From an uncultured Actinomyces sp. (GTDB lineage: Bacteria; Actinomycetota; Actinomycetes; Actinomycetales; Actinomycetaceae), in the NCBI GenBank assembly GCA_938041695.1, contig CALISI010000033.1:1-13011 (forward strand): a stretch of 13,011 bases of DNA, read 5' to 3'. Of this stretch, positions 1 to 6,440 are shown piece after piece (the first letter of the stretch is position 1; each line of letters begins with the position of its first letter). The notes under the pieces are model-generated. The model saw only the letters and a program-made list of their open reading frames with translations, was not told the DNA's origin and made no database searches. The position numbers and the translations under genes are program-made.

Positions 1-2
1 TG

Positions 3-962
3 GTGACCACCGGAGAGAAGAACCTCGTCCTCGTTTCTGGGCGAGCTCACATGGACCTGGCTCACGCCGTGGGCGAGGAAATCGGATGTGGGGTCTCGCC
101 GGTGACGGCCTACGACTTCGCCTCCGGCGAGATTTACGTGCGCTTCAACGAGTCCGTTCGTGGCGCCGACGTGTTCGTCCTGCAGTCCATCGCGGGCGAT
201 ATCAACAAGTGGGTGATGGAGCAGCTCATCATGATCGATGCTGCCAAGCGTGCCTCCGCCAAGCGCATCACCGTCGTCGCTCCCTTCTACCCTTACTCGC
301 GTCAGGACAAGAAGCACCAGGGCCGCGAGCCCATCTCCGCTCGCCTCATGGCTGACCTGTACCGCGCTGCCGGCGCCGACCGCATCATGAGCGTCGACCT
401 GCACGCTTCGCAGGAGCAGGGCTTCTTCGACGGCCCGGTCGACCACCTCTTCGCCATGCCGGTCCTCGTGGACTACGTGCGCGGCCGCGTCGACCTGTCC
501 AACACCGCTGTCGTCTCCCCGGACGCGGGCCGCATCCGCGTCGCCGAGAAGTGGTCGAAGAAGCTGGGTGGCACGCCCCTGGCTTTCGTCCACAAGACCC
601 GCGATACTACGCGCCCGAACGTCGCCGTAGCGAACCGCGTCGTTGGAGAGGTTGCCGGCAAGGAATGCGTCCTCGTGGACGACATGATCGACACCGCCGG
701 CACGATCACCGAGGCCATCAAGGTCCTCATGGACGCCGGCGCGAAGAAGGTCATCGTCGTGGCCACGCACGGTATCCTCTCTGACCCGGCGGCCCGTCGC
801 CTGTCCGAGTCCGGCGCCGCCGAGGTTGTCGTCACCGATACCCTGCCGATCCCCGCTGAGAAGCGCTTTGATCAGCTCACCGTCCTGTCCATCGCGCCGC
901 TCCTGGCTCGCGCGATCCGCGAGGTCTTCGAAGACGGTTCGGTCACATCGCTCTTTAACTGA
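3..962 (+). CDS. prs: Ribose-phosphate pyrophosphokinase (PRPP synthase)
   Basis: Makes 5-phosphoribosyl-1-pyrophosphate from ribose-5-phosphate and ATP in the cytoplasm, feeding purine, pyrimidine, histidine, tryptophan and NAD synthesis. The 319-aa length is normal for the class I bacterial enzyme. Visible motifs: the ATP-site loop YPYSRQDKK (residues 97-104), the VDLHASQEQGFFD divalent-metal/PRPP signature (131-143), the catalytic KTR (198-200) and the ribose-5-phosphate loop VLVDDMIDTAGT (223-234). The C-terminal half is nearly collinear with actinobacterial Prs, including LPIPAEKRFDQLTVLSIAPLLA (recalled, not searched). Start: the first visible in-frame start is GTG at 3, but bases 1-2 are 'tg', so an in-frame ATG/GTG/TTG beginning one base before the window is equally possible and would add one residue. 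In many actinobacteria glmU lies just upstream; that cannot be seen here. Identity is very secure. Confidence 0.97.
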   Translation: MTTGEKNLVLVSGRAHMDLAHAVGEEIGCGVSPVTAYDFASGEIYVRFNESVRGADVFVLQSIAGDINKWVMEQLIMIDAAKRASAKRITVVAPFYPYSRQDKKHQGREPISARLMADLYRAAGADRIMSVDLHASQEQGFFDGPVDHLFAMPVLVDYVRGRVDLSNTAVVSPDAGRIRVAEKWSKKLGGTPLAFVHKTRDTTRPNVAVANRVVGEVAGKECVLVDDMIDTAGTITEAIKVLMDAGAKKVIVVATHGILSDPAARRLSESGAAEVVVTDTLPIPAEKRFDQLTVLSIAPLLARAIREVFEDGSVTSLFN

Positions 963-978
963 GCGGCTCCCGCTTCAC

Positions 979-1041
979 ATCCGCCCTCGTCGTGAGGTAA
1001 CCTATTGGGGTTGCTCCGGCGAGGGCGGATCCGTATCCGCC
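979..1041 (+). promoter_or_regulatory. Two mutually exclusive stems between prs and rplY
   Basis: Bases 979-992 pair with 1017-1030 (14 bp, one G-U). The enclosed loop can form a further 6-bp stem, 997-1002 with 1009-1014. The right arm can instead pair downstream: 1024-1030 (GGCGGAT) with 1035-1041 (ATCCGCC) around the tetraloop CCGT. The two folds share 1024-1030, so they exclude each other. No U-tract follows either stem. This could be a U-less terminator for prs, or a switch-like leader for rplY; function is inference. Confidence 0.5.
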
Positions 1042-1129
1042 GTTATCGACAGGGCCTGAATTGAAATGCCTCGCGTTTCCTTCACTCTGCCGACACCGAC
1101 GCCGGACCTGAGAAACGAAGGAAAGACAC

Positions 1130-1726
1130 ATGAGCGACAACCCCGTCCTGCTTGCCGAAGAACGTTCCGAGTTTGGTAAGGGTGCTGCCCGCCGCGCCCG
1201 CCGCGCTGGCAAGGTCCCCACGGTCCTCTACGGCCACGGCGCCGAACCCCGTCACCTGGACGTTCCCGCCCACGACCTCTTCCTCATCGTCCGCGGCACC
1301 AAGAACGCCCTCGTTGAGCTGAAGATCGACGGCAAGACCCAGCTGGCCCTCGTTAAGGACGTTCAGGTTCACCCCGTGCGCCGCGACATCCTGCACGCCG
1401 ACTTCCTGGCCGTCAAGGCTGGCGAGAAGGTCGACGTTGAGGTCCCCGTCGTCGTCGTTGGCGAGCCCACCCCCGGCACCGTCCACTCGCTCGAGGAGTT
1501 CACCATCCTGGTGAAGGCCCCCGCCACCTCCATCCCCGAGAACCTCGAGGTTTCCATCGAGGGTCTCGAGGCCGGCTCCGCCGTCCACGTCTCCGACCTG
1601 AAGCTGCCTGCCGGCGTTGAGGTCGAGCTCGATGCCGAGACGGTCATCGTTTCCATCCAGGAAGCTGCCGCTGAAGAGGCTGAGGAAGCCGCTGAAGAGA
1701 CCGCTGCTGAGGGCGACGCCGAGTGA
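1130..1726 (+). CDS. rplY: 50S ribosomal protein L25 (general stress/CTC form)
   Basis: Ribosomal protein that binds 5S rRNA in the central protuberance of the large subunit. The protein is 198 aa, the long CTC/TL5 form rather than the roughly 95-aa E. coli form. Residues 1-93 are the 5S-binding domain (RSEFGKGAARRARRAGKVP near 12-30, YGHG 34-37, VQVHPVRRDILHADFL 78-93). Residues 97-178 are the beta-rich TL5 C-terminal domain. Residues 179-198 form an Ala/Glu-rich acidic tail typical of actinobacterial copies. The ATG start is supported by a GAAGGA ribosome-binding site at 1117-1122. Codons end mostly in C, as expected for a highly expressed gene. It follows prs in the same direction after 167 nt containing alternative stems, and a strong terminator follows. 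In many actinobacteria pth comes next; here manC does. Confidence 0.96.
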   Translation: MSDNPVLLAEERSEFGKGAARRARRAGKVPTVLYGHGAEPRHLDVPAHDLFLIVRGTKNALVELKIDGKTQLALVKDVQVHPVRRDILHADFLAVKAGEKVDVEVPVVVVGEPTPGTVHSLEEFTILVKAPATSIPENLEVSIEGLEAGSAVHVSDLKLPAGVEVELDAETVIVSIQEAAAEEAEEAAEETAAEGDAE

Positions 1727-1749
1727 CACTCGCGTAACAAACGCTTTCC

Positions 1750-1783
1750 GCGAGGGGGTGAGGCTGAGGCCTCGCCCCCTCGT
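1750..1783 (+). terminator. Intrinsic terminator after rplY
   Basis: Bases 1751-1764 pair with 1769-1782 in a 14-bp stem (one G-U at 1759/1774) with tetraloop TGAG; 1750/1783 can add a G-U pair. It begins 24 nt after the rplY stop codon. There is no U-run, only a mixed tcgtatct, as is common in high-GC actinobacteria. Confidence 0.85.
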
Positions 1784-1792
1784 CGTATCTGC

Positions 1793-1804
1793 GATACTGG
1801 GGGC
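1793..1804 (+). promoter_or_regulatory. -10 element for a leaderless manC transcript
   Basis: GATACT at 1793-1798 (4 of 6 to TATAAT) ends six bases before the ATG at 1805, so a normal transcription start about 7 nt downstream would fall on the A of the start codon. The only purine-rich run, GGGGG at 1799-1803, sits one base before the ATG and is too close to act as a Shine-Dalgarno. No good -35 is visible; that position lies in the rplY terminator stem. Confidence 0.5.
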
Positions 1805-2929
1805 ATGAGTGACCTCCATGTGATTATTCCCGCCGGCGGAGCCGGCACCCGCCTGTGGCCGCTGTCGCGGCGTCGTCGTCCCAAGTTCCTCCTTGACCTG
1901 GCGGGCACGGGACGCACCCTCCTGCAGGGCACGGTGGACCGCCTGGAGGGGGTGGCCTCGTCGGTGAGCATCGTGACCGGCCAGGCGCACCGTGACGGTG
2001 TACTCGCCCAGCTGCCCGAGTTCGCCGCCTCGGACGATCGCACGCTCCTCATCGAGCCGTCGGGCCGCGATTCCATGGCCGCGATCGGCCTGGCCGCCTA
2101 CGTCGTGCGCGAACGCTTCGGGGATGACGCGATTGTCGGCTCCTTCGCGGCCGATCATCTGATCGCTCGGCCGGAGCTGCTGCGTGACGCCGTCGAGACG
2201 GCGATCGGTGCCGCCCGCGACGGCTACGTCGTGACCATCGGCCTGACGCCCACCGAGGCCTCGACCGCCTACGGGTACATCGCGCCCGGCCCTGCGCTGA
2301 ACGATGGCGACGAGGCCGGGGCTGCCGACGCTGAGCGCGGCGCCCGCCGGGTCGCCGAGTTTGTGGAGAAGCCGGACGCAGATACCGCTGCCCGCTACGT
2401 GGCGGCGGGCTACCTGTGGAACGCGGGCATGTTCATCGTGTCGGCGGGCGTGCTCGCCTCCCATCTGGCCCGCCTGCTGCCCGATATGCACGCGCGCCTG
2501 GAGTCGATTGCGCGCGCGTGGGGCACCCCCGCGTTCGAGGAGACGCTGGCGGAGAACTGGCCACATCTGACGAAGATCGCGATCGACCATGCCATCGCCG
2601 AACCCGTCGCCGCCGACGGGGGAGTGGCCGTCGTTCCCGCCGACGCGCAGCTGGGCTGGACGGACCTGGGTGATTTCGAGGCCCTGACCGGCATCGTCGC
2701 GGAGGCGGGCAACCTGGGCGAGGCGCTGCGCGTCGACTCCGACGGCGCGGCCGTCTTCGCTTCGTTGGGAGACGACAGCGAGGGGCCGCTCGTTGCGCTC
2801 GTCGGTGTGCCCGACGTGGCGGTCGCGCTCACCCCGGATGCTATCCTCGTCACGCGCCGCGACCACGCCCAGTCGGTGAAGGCGGTCGTCGACCAGCTCG
2901 CCGAACGGGGACGCTCCGACCTGCTCTGA
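1805..2929 (+). CDS. manC: Mannose-1-phosphate guanylyltransferase (GDP-mannose pyrophosphorylase)
   Basis: Converts mannose-1-phosphate and GTP to GDP-mannose, the mannosyl donor for actinobacterial glycolipids, glycoproteins and cell-wall mannans. Seen in the 374 residues: the nucleotidyltransferase signature IPAGGAGTRLWPLSR followed by PKFLLDL (residues 8-32), EPSGRDS at 84-90 (the family usually has R-N-T here), AADHLI (115-120) for the metal-binding Asp, FVEKP (186-190), LWNAGMF (204-210) and GWTDLGDFEAL (284-294). The length fits the monofunctional type; the phosphomannose isomerase domain of bifunctional ManC (about 470 aa) is absent. The gene is transcribed alone behind the rplY terminator. 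A weak dyad, then a lipoprotein gene, follow. A degenerate phosphomannomutase-like gene lies 1.4 kb away on the other strand, but no intact mannose-6-phosphate mutase is in the window, so that step must be encoded elsewhere. A rhamnose or glucose nucleotidyltransferase is less likely because the LWPLSR...PKF variant is typical of GMPP. Confidence 0.9.
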   Translation: MSDLHVIIPAGGAGTRLWPLSRRRRPKFLLDLAGTGRTLLQGTVDRLEGVASSVSIVTGQAHRDGVLAQLPEFAASDDRTLLIEPSGRDSMAAIGLAAYVVRERFGDDAIVGSFAADHLIARPELLRDAVETAIGAARDGYVVTIGLTPTEASTAYGYIAPGPALNDGDEAGAADAERGARRVAEFVEKPDADTAARYVAAGYLWNAGMFIVSAGVLASHLARLLPDMHARLESIARAWGTPAFEETLAENWPHLTKIAIDHAIAEPVAADGGVAVVPADAQLGWTDLGDFEALTGIVAEAGNLGEALRVDSDGAAVFASLGDDSEGPLVALVGVPDVAVALTPDAILVTRRDHAQSVKAVVDQLAERGRSDLL

Positions 2930-2973
2930 CGCGTCGTTTTCGCGCTGACTTACGCATACCCCGGCTCAGCTCC

Positions 2974-2993
2974 CGCGAGGGGTGGCCTCGTCG
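2974..2993 (+). terminator. Possible weak terminator after manC
   Basis: Bases 2976-2980 pair with 2986-2990, and 2974-2975 with 2992-2993 across a bulged T at 2991, giving a 7-bp imperfect stem about 45 nt after the manC stop. No U-tract follows. The remaining bases up to the next gene are GC-rich with no gene visible. Confidence 0.3.
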
Positions 2994-3044
2994 CGCCGCG
3001 TTCGCTCTCGGGTGAGGTGCGCCGCCCCGCCCGTCGCGCGTGGG

Positions 3045-3085
3045 CGTCGGGCTGGTAGCGTGTTGGGCAGCAAGAAGCCCCGACG
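3045..3085 (+). promoter_or_regulatory. Dyad and -10-like element upstream of the lipoprotein gene
   Basis: Bases 3045-3053 (CGTCGGGCT) are complementary to 3076-3085 with one bulged C at 3078. A TAGCGT hexamer at 3056-3061 between the arms fits a -10 element, which would start RNA near 3068 and give a leader of about 30 nt with the ribosome-binding site CGAAAGG at 3084-3090. The dyad could be an operator, or a hairpin near the ribosome site if transcription starts further upstream. No convincing -35. Confidence 0.3.
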
Positions 3086-3098
3086 AAAGGCATCACAC

Positions 3099-4280
3099 GT
3101 GAACAAGCGGACCATCGCCGCCCTCGCAACTACCGCGACAGCGGTCACCGTGGCCCTCGGAGCTTGCTCGACCACACCCGCCGCCACCCCCGCGGCCTCC
3201 GCGAAGGTCTGCGCCGCCATCTCCGGAGCCCACGGCGACGCCGCCACGGACCCCGTCGCGACGGCCCTCGCCGGTGCCGCGAACGACGCATCGGTCGCCT
3301 TCGAGGCTGCTAGTGGCGCGGAGGCACCCGCCTCGCTGGTGACCTCGGGCTGCACGCTGATCGTGGGCGCGGATTCGACGATGGCATCGTCGATCTCCGA
3401 GGCCGCACGCGCCAATCCGAAGGTGCGCTTCGCCCTCGTGGGCGCTTCCTTCGTCGATAGCAAGGGAGCCGCAACCTCCCTGAAGAACGGGTCCATCGTC
3501 GACGTGGACGCCTCGCAGGCCGCCTACCTGGCCGGCTACGCCTCCGCGGGCATGACGACCACGGGCACGCTCGCAGTCATCGGTGGCGCGCGCGACAACG
3601 TGACGAGCTCGCAGATGTCCGCATTCTCCCAGGGCGTGGACGCATACAACCTCGCCAACGGAACGTCGATCAGCGTGCTCGGCTGGAACCCGGCGACGAG
3701 CGACGGCACCTACGCGGGCAGCGCCGACGAGGTGCGCGGCGCGGCCGCCGACTTCATCGCCAGGGGCGCCGACATCATCGTGCCCTTCGCCGGTGACGCG
3801 AACGAGGGTGCCGCGCGAGCTGTTACCGAGGCAGCGAACCCGATGGTTCGCCTCGTGTGGTCGGGCCTGACGAAGGCCGATCTGAAGGGCCTGACCCGCG
3901 ACGAGGCCCAGTCGGCCGAGACCGCGCCGATGTCCGGTCAGTCCGGCGCGCCGGTGACGCAGCAGGTGGACACGCAGTCCTTCGCGGACGCGTTCAGCTA
4001 CATTCAGATCTCTGACGAGGTCCGCTCTGCCATCGGCGCGCCCGTGCTGACGGGCATCGTCGTCGACTACGAGGGCGCGATGGAGACGCTCATCGAGCAG
4101 GCGAACGCGGGCGCTCAGGCGTCCGTCGTTCCGGTGTCATTGGCCTCTGGTGACGTCCTCCTCACCGGCTTCGGTGCCTACACGCCGATGCTCTCCTCCG
4201 ACCTGAAGCTGGGCCTGTCCGACATGGCCGGACAGATCGAGACGGGCGGCATGGTCATCTCCACACCTTTCGACGTATGA
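3099..4280 (+). CDS. BMP/PnrA-family substrate-binding lipoprotein
   Basis: Predicted extracytoplasmic binding protein of the basic membrane protein family (PF02608), whose studied members bind purine nucleosides or related ligands for ABC importers. The 393-aa protein begins with a lipoprotein signal: Lys/Arg at 3-4, a hydrophobic Ala/Thr-rich segment, and lipobox LGAC with the lipidated Cys at 23. A Ser/Thr/Pro/Ala linker runs to about residue 35. Family landmarks: FALVGASF (111-118), SQAAYLAGYASAGMTTTG (139-156) leading to the GTLAVIGG strand, FSQGVDAY (176-183), and the FIARGADIIVPFAGD hinge strand (219-233). I chose GTG at 3099 because CGAAAGG at 3084-3090 is well spaced and the signal peptide starts there; the open frame extends to 2982 but adds only basic residues without a ribosome site. 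No ATPase or permease genes adjoin it, so partners, if any, are elsewhere. Ligand unknown. Confidence 0.88.
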   Translation: MNKRTIAALATTATAVTVALGACSTTPAATPAASAKVCAAISGAHGDAATDPVATALAGAANDASVAFEAASGAEAPASLVTSGCTLIVGADSTMASSISEAARANPKVRFALVGASFVDSKGAATSLKNGSIVDVDASQAAYLAGYASAGMTTTGTLAVIGGARDNVTSSQMSAFSQGVDAYNLANGTSISVLGWNPATSDGTYAGSADEVRGAAADFIARGADIIVPFAGDANEGAARAVTEAANPMVRLVWSGLTKADLKGLTRDEAQSAETAPMSGQSGAPVTQQVDTQSFADAFSYIQISDEVRSAIGAPVLTGIVVDYEGAMETLIEQANAGAQASVVPVSLASGDVLLTGFGAYTPMLSSDLKLGLSDMAGQIETGGMVISTPFDV

Positions 4281-4299
4281 GCTGAGTGCGCAGACGACA

Positions 4300-4327
4300 G
4301 TGCCCCGGGGACGCGTCCCCGGGGCAC
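4300..4327. terminator. Bidirectional terminator, perfect 28-bp palindrome
   Basis: Bases 4300-4313 are the exact reverse complement of 4314-4327, so either strand folds to a 12-bp stem with a four-base loop. It lies between the convergent stops at 4280 (lipoprotein) and 4345 (mutase-like gene). It has no U-run on either side, but position and perfection favour a shared terminator. Confidence 0.85.
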
Positions 4328-4344
4328 AACTATTCAGTGCGGTC

Positions 4345-5118
4345 TTAGTCTCCCAGCGCGGCCAGTGCTGCCCCCGCGCACAGTGCGTCCGCGTCGAGGA
4401 CGAAGGCCGGGTCCACGCAGTACAGGCCCGGGCCGTGTGGGACGGCGGGTGAGGTGGTGAGAGCATCGGCCAGCACCGTGCGGACATCCTGTTCAGGTAG
4501 GGACGTCGTGAGGATGCGCCCATCTGCGGATATGGTGAGAGACAGGGTGGCGCTCTCCTCGACAACCGGAACGCCCAGGCGTTCCAGGAGGGTCACCAGC
4601 AGGCCCGAGGCCTCGTCGATTGACACGGAGGCCGCGCGGGTAGCGGAAGGGGCCAAAGATGCGATACGCGATGCGCAGCGGTCGACGTAAGCGCCGATCA
4701 TTCCATCTCCCACGGACTCCCAGCCGTCCTCGGCGCGCGGGAGGGACGCCTCATCCCCGAACGTGGCCACGGCCTCGTCGATGAGAGCGAGCTCAGCGTC
4801 GGGGGCCAGCGCGCCCTCACGCGAGCGGTCGATCGCGCGCCCACCCAGGTAGATGAGCGTCTCGCCCGACGCGCGCACGTACACGGCGCCGTCCGCCATG
4901 ACCATGCGCACCGAAAACGCCGTGAGGGGAGCGGGGAGCGCGCGCGGCATGAGGAGGGCATGTCCGCCGGCCGCTTCGATGATCGCCGCGCCGTCGCGCG
5001 CGCTGTCCTGATCCTCGGGGGCCTCGAAGCCGATGATGAGGCGGAAACGGCCGCCGGTGCGCGCGGATAGGAAAGAAGCGATACCCGCAAACAGCGACGG
5101 GCTAGCACAGCGTGTCAT
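4345..5118 (-). CDS. Degenerate phosphohexomutase-like protein, probable pseudoenzyme
   Basis: 257-aa protein; a naive annotation would call it hypothetical. Its first 150 residues follow domain I of the phosphomannomutase/phosphoglucomutase family in order: LFAGIASFL (9-17), RLIIGFEAPEDQDSARDGAAIIEAAG (26-51, where the family has VVGYDxRxxSxxFARDxAAVLAAAG), ALLMPRALPAPLTAFSVR (54-71, family LPTPVLAFAVR), DGAVYVRAS (76-84, family AGVMVTASHNP), LIYLGGR (88-94, family GYKVYLGGR), and AEDGWESVGDGMIGAYVDR (129-147). The catalytic Ser-His-Asn-Pro loop is missing: about ten residues between VRAS and the YLGGR strand are gone. The metal-binding DGDxD motif is also not found. Domains II-IV of the usual ~450-550 aa enzyme are reduced to about 100 weakly alignable residues. 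The frame has no stops or frameshift, so it is probably translated. ATG at 5118 has no ribosome-binding site but a promoter at leaderless spacing. Mutase ancestry is inferred from eye alignment to recalled consensus; role unknown. Confidence 0.6.
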   Translation of the reverse strand: MTRCASPSLFAGIASFLSARTGGRFRLIIGFEAPEDQDSARDGAAIIEAAGGHALLMPRALPAPLTAFSVRMVMADGAVYVRASGETLIYLGGRAIDRSREGALAPDAELALIDEAVATFGDEASLPRAEDGWESVGDGMIGAYVDRCASRIASLAPSATRAASVSIDEASGLLVTLLERLGVPVVEESATLSLTISADGRILTTSLPEQDVRTVLADALTTSPAVPHGPGLYCVDPAFVLDADALCAGAALAALGD

Positions 5119-5124
5119 GTGTTG

Positions 5125-5153
5125 AGGGTAACACTGTGGGCGCCTTGCGTAAA
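5125..5153 (-). promoter_or_regulatory. Promoter of the mutase-like gene, leaderless arrangement
   Basis: On the minus strand TTTACG (5153-5148, 4 of 6 to TTGACA), a 17-nt spacer and TACCCT (5130-5125, TANNNT) are followed after six bases by the ATG at 5118. The expected start of RNA coincides with the start codon, matching the lack of a Shine-Dalgarno. Confidence 0.6.
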
Positions 5154-5228
5154 AACCGGTATCAGGAACGAGGCGTGGGCGTGCCCTGATGCAACGGCGG
5201 GAAGACGCAGGTGGGGGGAGCGCGCCGG

Positions 5229-5256
5229 TATCCTGGAGGCATCCACGAAGGAGGAA
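5229..5256 (+). promoter_or_regulatory. -10 element and strong ribosome-binding site of dapE
   Basis: TATCCT at 5229-5234 is a -10 candidate that would start RNA near 5241. AAGGAGGA at 5248-5255 is a near-perfect Shine-Dalgarno 3 to 4 nt before ATG 5259 and decides the start; an in-frame GTG at 5211 lies upstream of the -10 and lacks a ribosome site. No clear -35. Confidence 0.6.
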
Positions 5257-5258
5257 TC

Positions 5259-6440
5259 ATGCAGCTGACGAACGTGATGGATGCCGTTGAGCTGACGCGC
5301 CAGATGATCGACATCCCCTCGGTGTCGGGAGATGAGGGCCCCCTGGCGAACGCCGTCGAAGAAGCCCTGCGAAGCGCCGGATTCGGGTCGGTCCCTGCCC
5401 TGGAGATCCTGCGCGACGGGGATGCCGTGTGCGCGCGGACCCGGCTCGGCCTCGCCCAGCGCGTGGTCCTCGCCGGCCACCTCGACACCGTTCCGATTGC
5501 GGATAACGTCCCTGGCCGCCTCGAGGAGCGCGCTGGGGTCACGGTCCTGTGGGGGCGTGGGTCGGTCGACATGCTCGGCGGTTGCGCGGCGGCGCTCGCG
5601 CTCGCCTGCGAGGTTGGGGCGGCCATCCGCGAGGGCAACGAAGCCACGCTGAATGCCGACGTCACGTGGATCTTCTACGACCACGAGGAGGTTGCCTCCC
5701 ATCTGAACGGCCTCGGGCGCGTCCAGCGCAACCATCCCGATTGGCTCGCGGGCGACCTGGCGCTGCTGGGTGAGCCCACCGCCGCTCACGTGGAAGGCGG
5801 CTGCAATGGCACGCTGCGCGTCATCGCACACTTCCCGGGCCGCGCGTCTCACTCGGCGCGCGCGTGGATGGGGGTCAATGCGATTCACGCGATGGCACCC
5901 GTCATTGAGCGCATCGCCGCGTACGCAAACCCCGTCGTCACGGTCGACGGACTGCAATTTCGTGAATCCCTGTCGGTCGTGCGCGTCGAGGGCGGCATCG
6001 CCAACAATGTGATTCCAGAGGCCGCATCGATGACCGTCAACTACCGTTTCGCCCCCTCCACGCGCGCCGAGGATGCCCTGGAGTGGGTGCGCGGGCTCTT
6101 CGAGGGGACGGGAGCCACGATCGAGGTCGACGACCTGTGTGAGGGTGCCAGGCCGGGCGCGGACTCGCCTCTGGCCCAGCGGTTCCTGTCCGTCGCGCGC
6201 TCCGTTGCCCGCGCGCAGGGCAGCGAGCTCCAGCTCAGCGCGAAGGTTGGGTGGACCGATGTCGCGCGCTTTAGCGAGGTCGGTGTGCCCGCTATGAACT
6301 TTGGCCCCGGTGATCCGCTGCTGGCGCACACGCGCGACGAACACGCGCCCGTATCGGATATTGTCAGAGTGCACGACACGCTGCGAGCGTTCGTGCTCGC
6401 ATCGATCGGCGATGACGCCGACACACACGAGGAGGCATGA
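5259..6440 (+). CDS. dapE: Succinyl-diaminopimelate desuccinylase
   Basis: Cytoplasmic M20-family zinc hydrolase that removes succinate from N-succinyl-LL-diaminopimelate, giving LL-DAP for lysine and peptidoglycan cross-bridges. The 393-aa length is close to the usual 350-380. Visible catalytic set: GHLDTVP (73-79) with metal ligand His74 and Asp76; GRGSVDMLGG (99-108) with bridging Asp104; DHEEV (141-145) with general base Glu143 and ligand Glu144; GEPT (171-174) with Glu172; AHTRDEH (356-362) with the final metal His357. GGCNGTLRV (180-188) and ARASHSARAWMGVNAIH (195-210) belong to the dimerization domain. At 106 the residue is Leu where DapE usually has Lys (DMKGG), a mild oddity. The IANNVIPEAASMTVNYRFAP segment (248-266) is typical of the actinobacterial subtype. 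It is directly followed by a LOG-family gene with no gap, so both should be one operon. Other M20 deacylases are possible but less likely given context. Confidence 0.9.
   Translation: MQLTNVMDAVELTRQMIDIPSVSGDEGPLANAVEEALRSAGFGSVPALEILRDGDAVCARTRLGLAQRVVLAGHLDTVPIADNVPGRLEERAGVTVLWGRGSVDMLGGCAAALALACEVGAAIREGNEATLNADVTWIFYDHEEVASHLNGLGRVQRNHPDWLAGDLALLGEPTAAHVEGGCNGTLRVIAHFPGRASHSARAWMGVNAIHAMAPVIERIAAYANPVVTVDGLQFRESLSVVRVEGGIANNVIPEAASMTVNYRFAPSTRAEDALEWVRGLFEGTGATIEVDDLCEGARPGADSPLAQRFLSVARSVARAQGSELQLSAKVGWTDVARFSEVGVPAMNFGPGDPLLAHTRDEHAPVSDIVRVHDTLRAFVLASIGDDADTHEEA

Noticed and set aside
1082..2866. 594-residue open frame on the minus strand across rplY and manC
   Set aside because: It is antisense to two clear conserved genes, has no recognisable motif and low-complexity Gly/Val/Asp composition; long antisense frames are common in GC-rich DNA with C/G third positions.
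2982..3098. Upstream extension of the lipoprotein frame to GTG 2982
   Set aside because: It would bury the signal peptide behind 39 basic residues and lacks a ribosome site; GTG 3099 has one.
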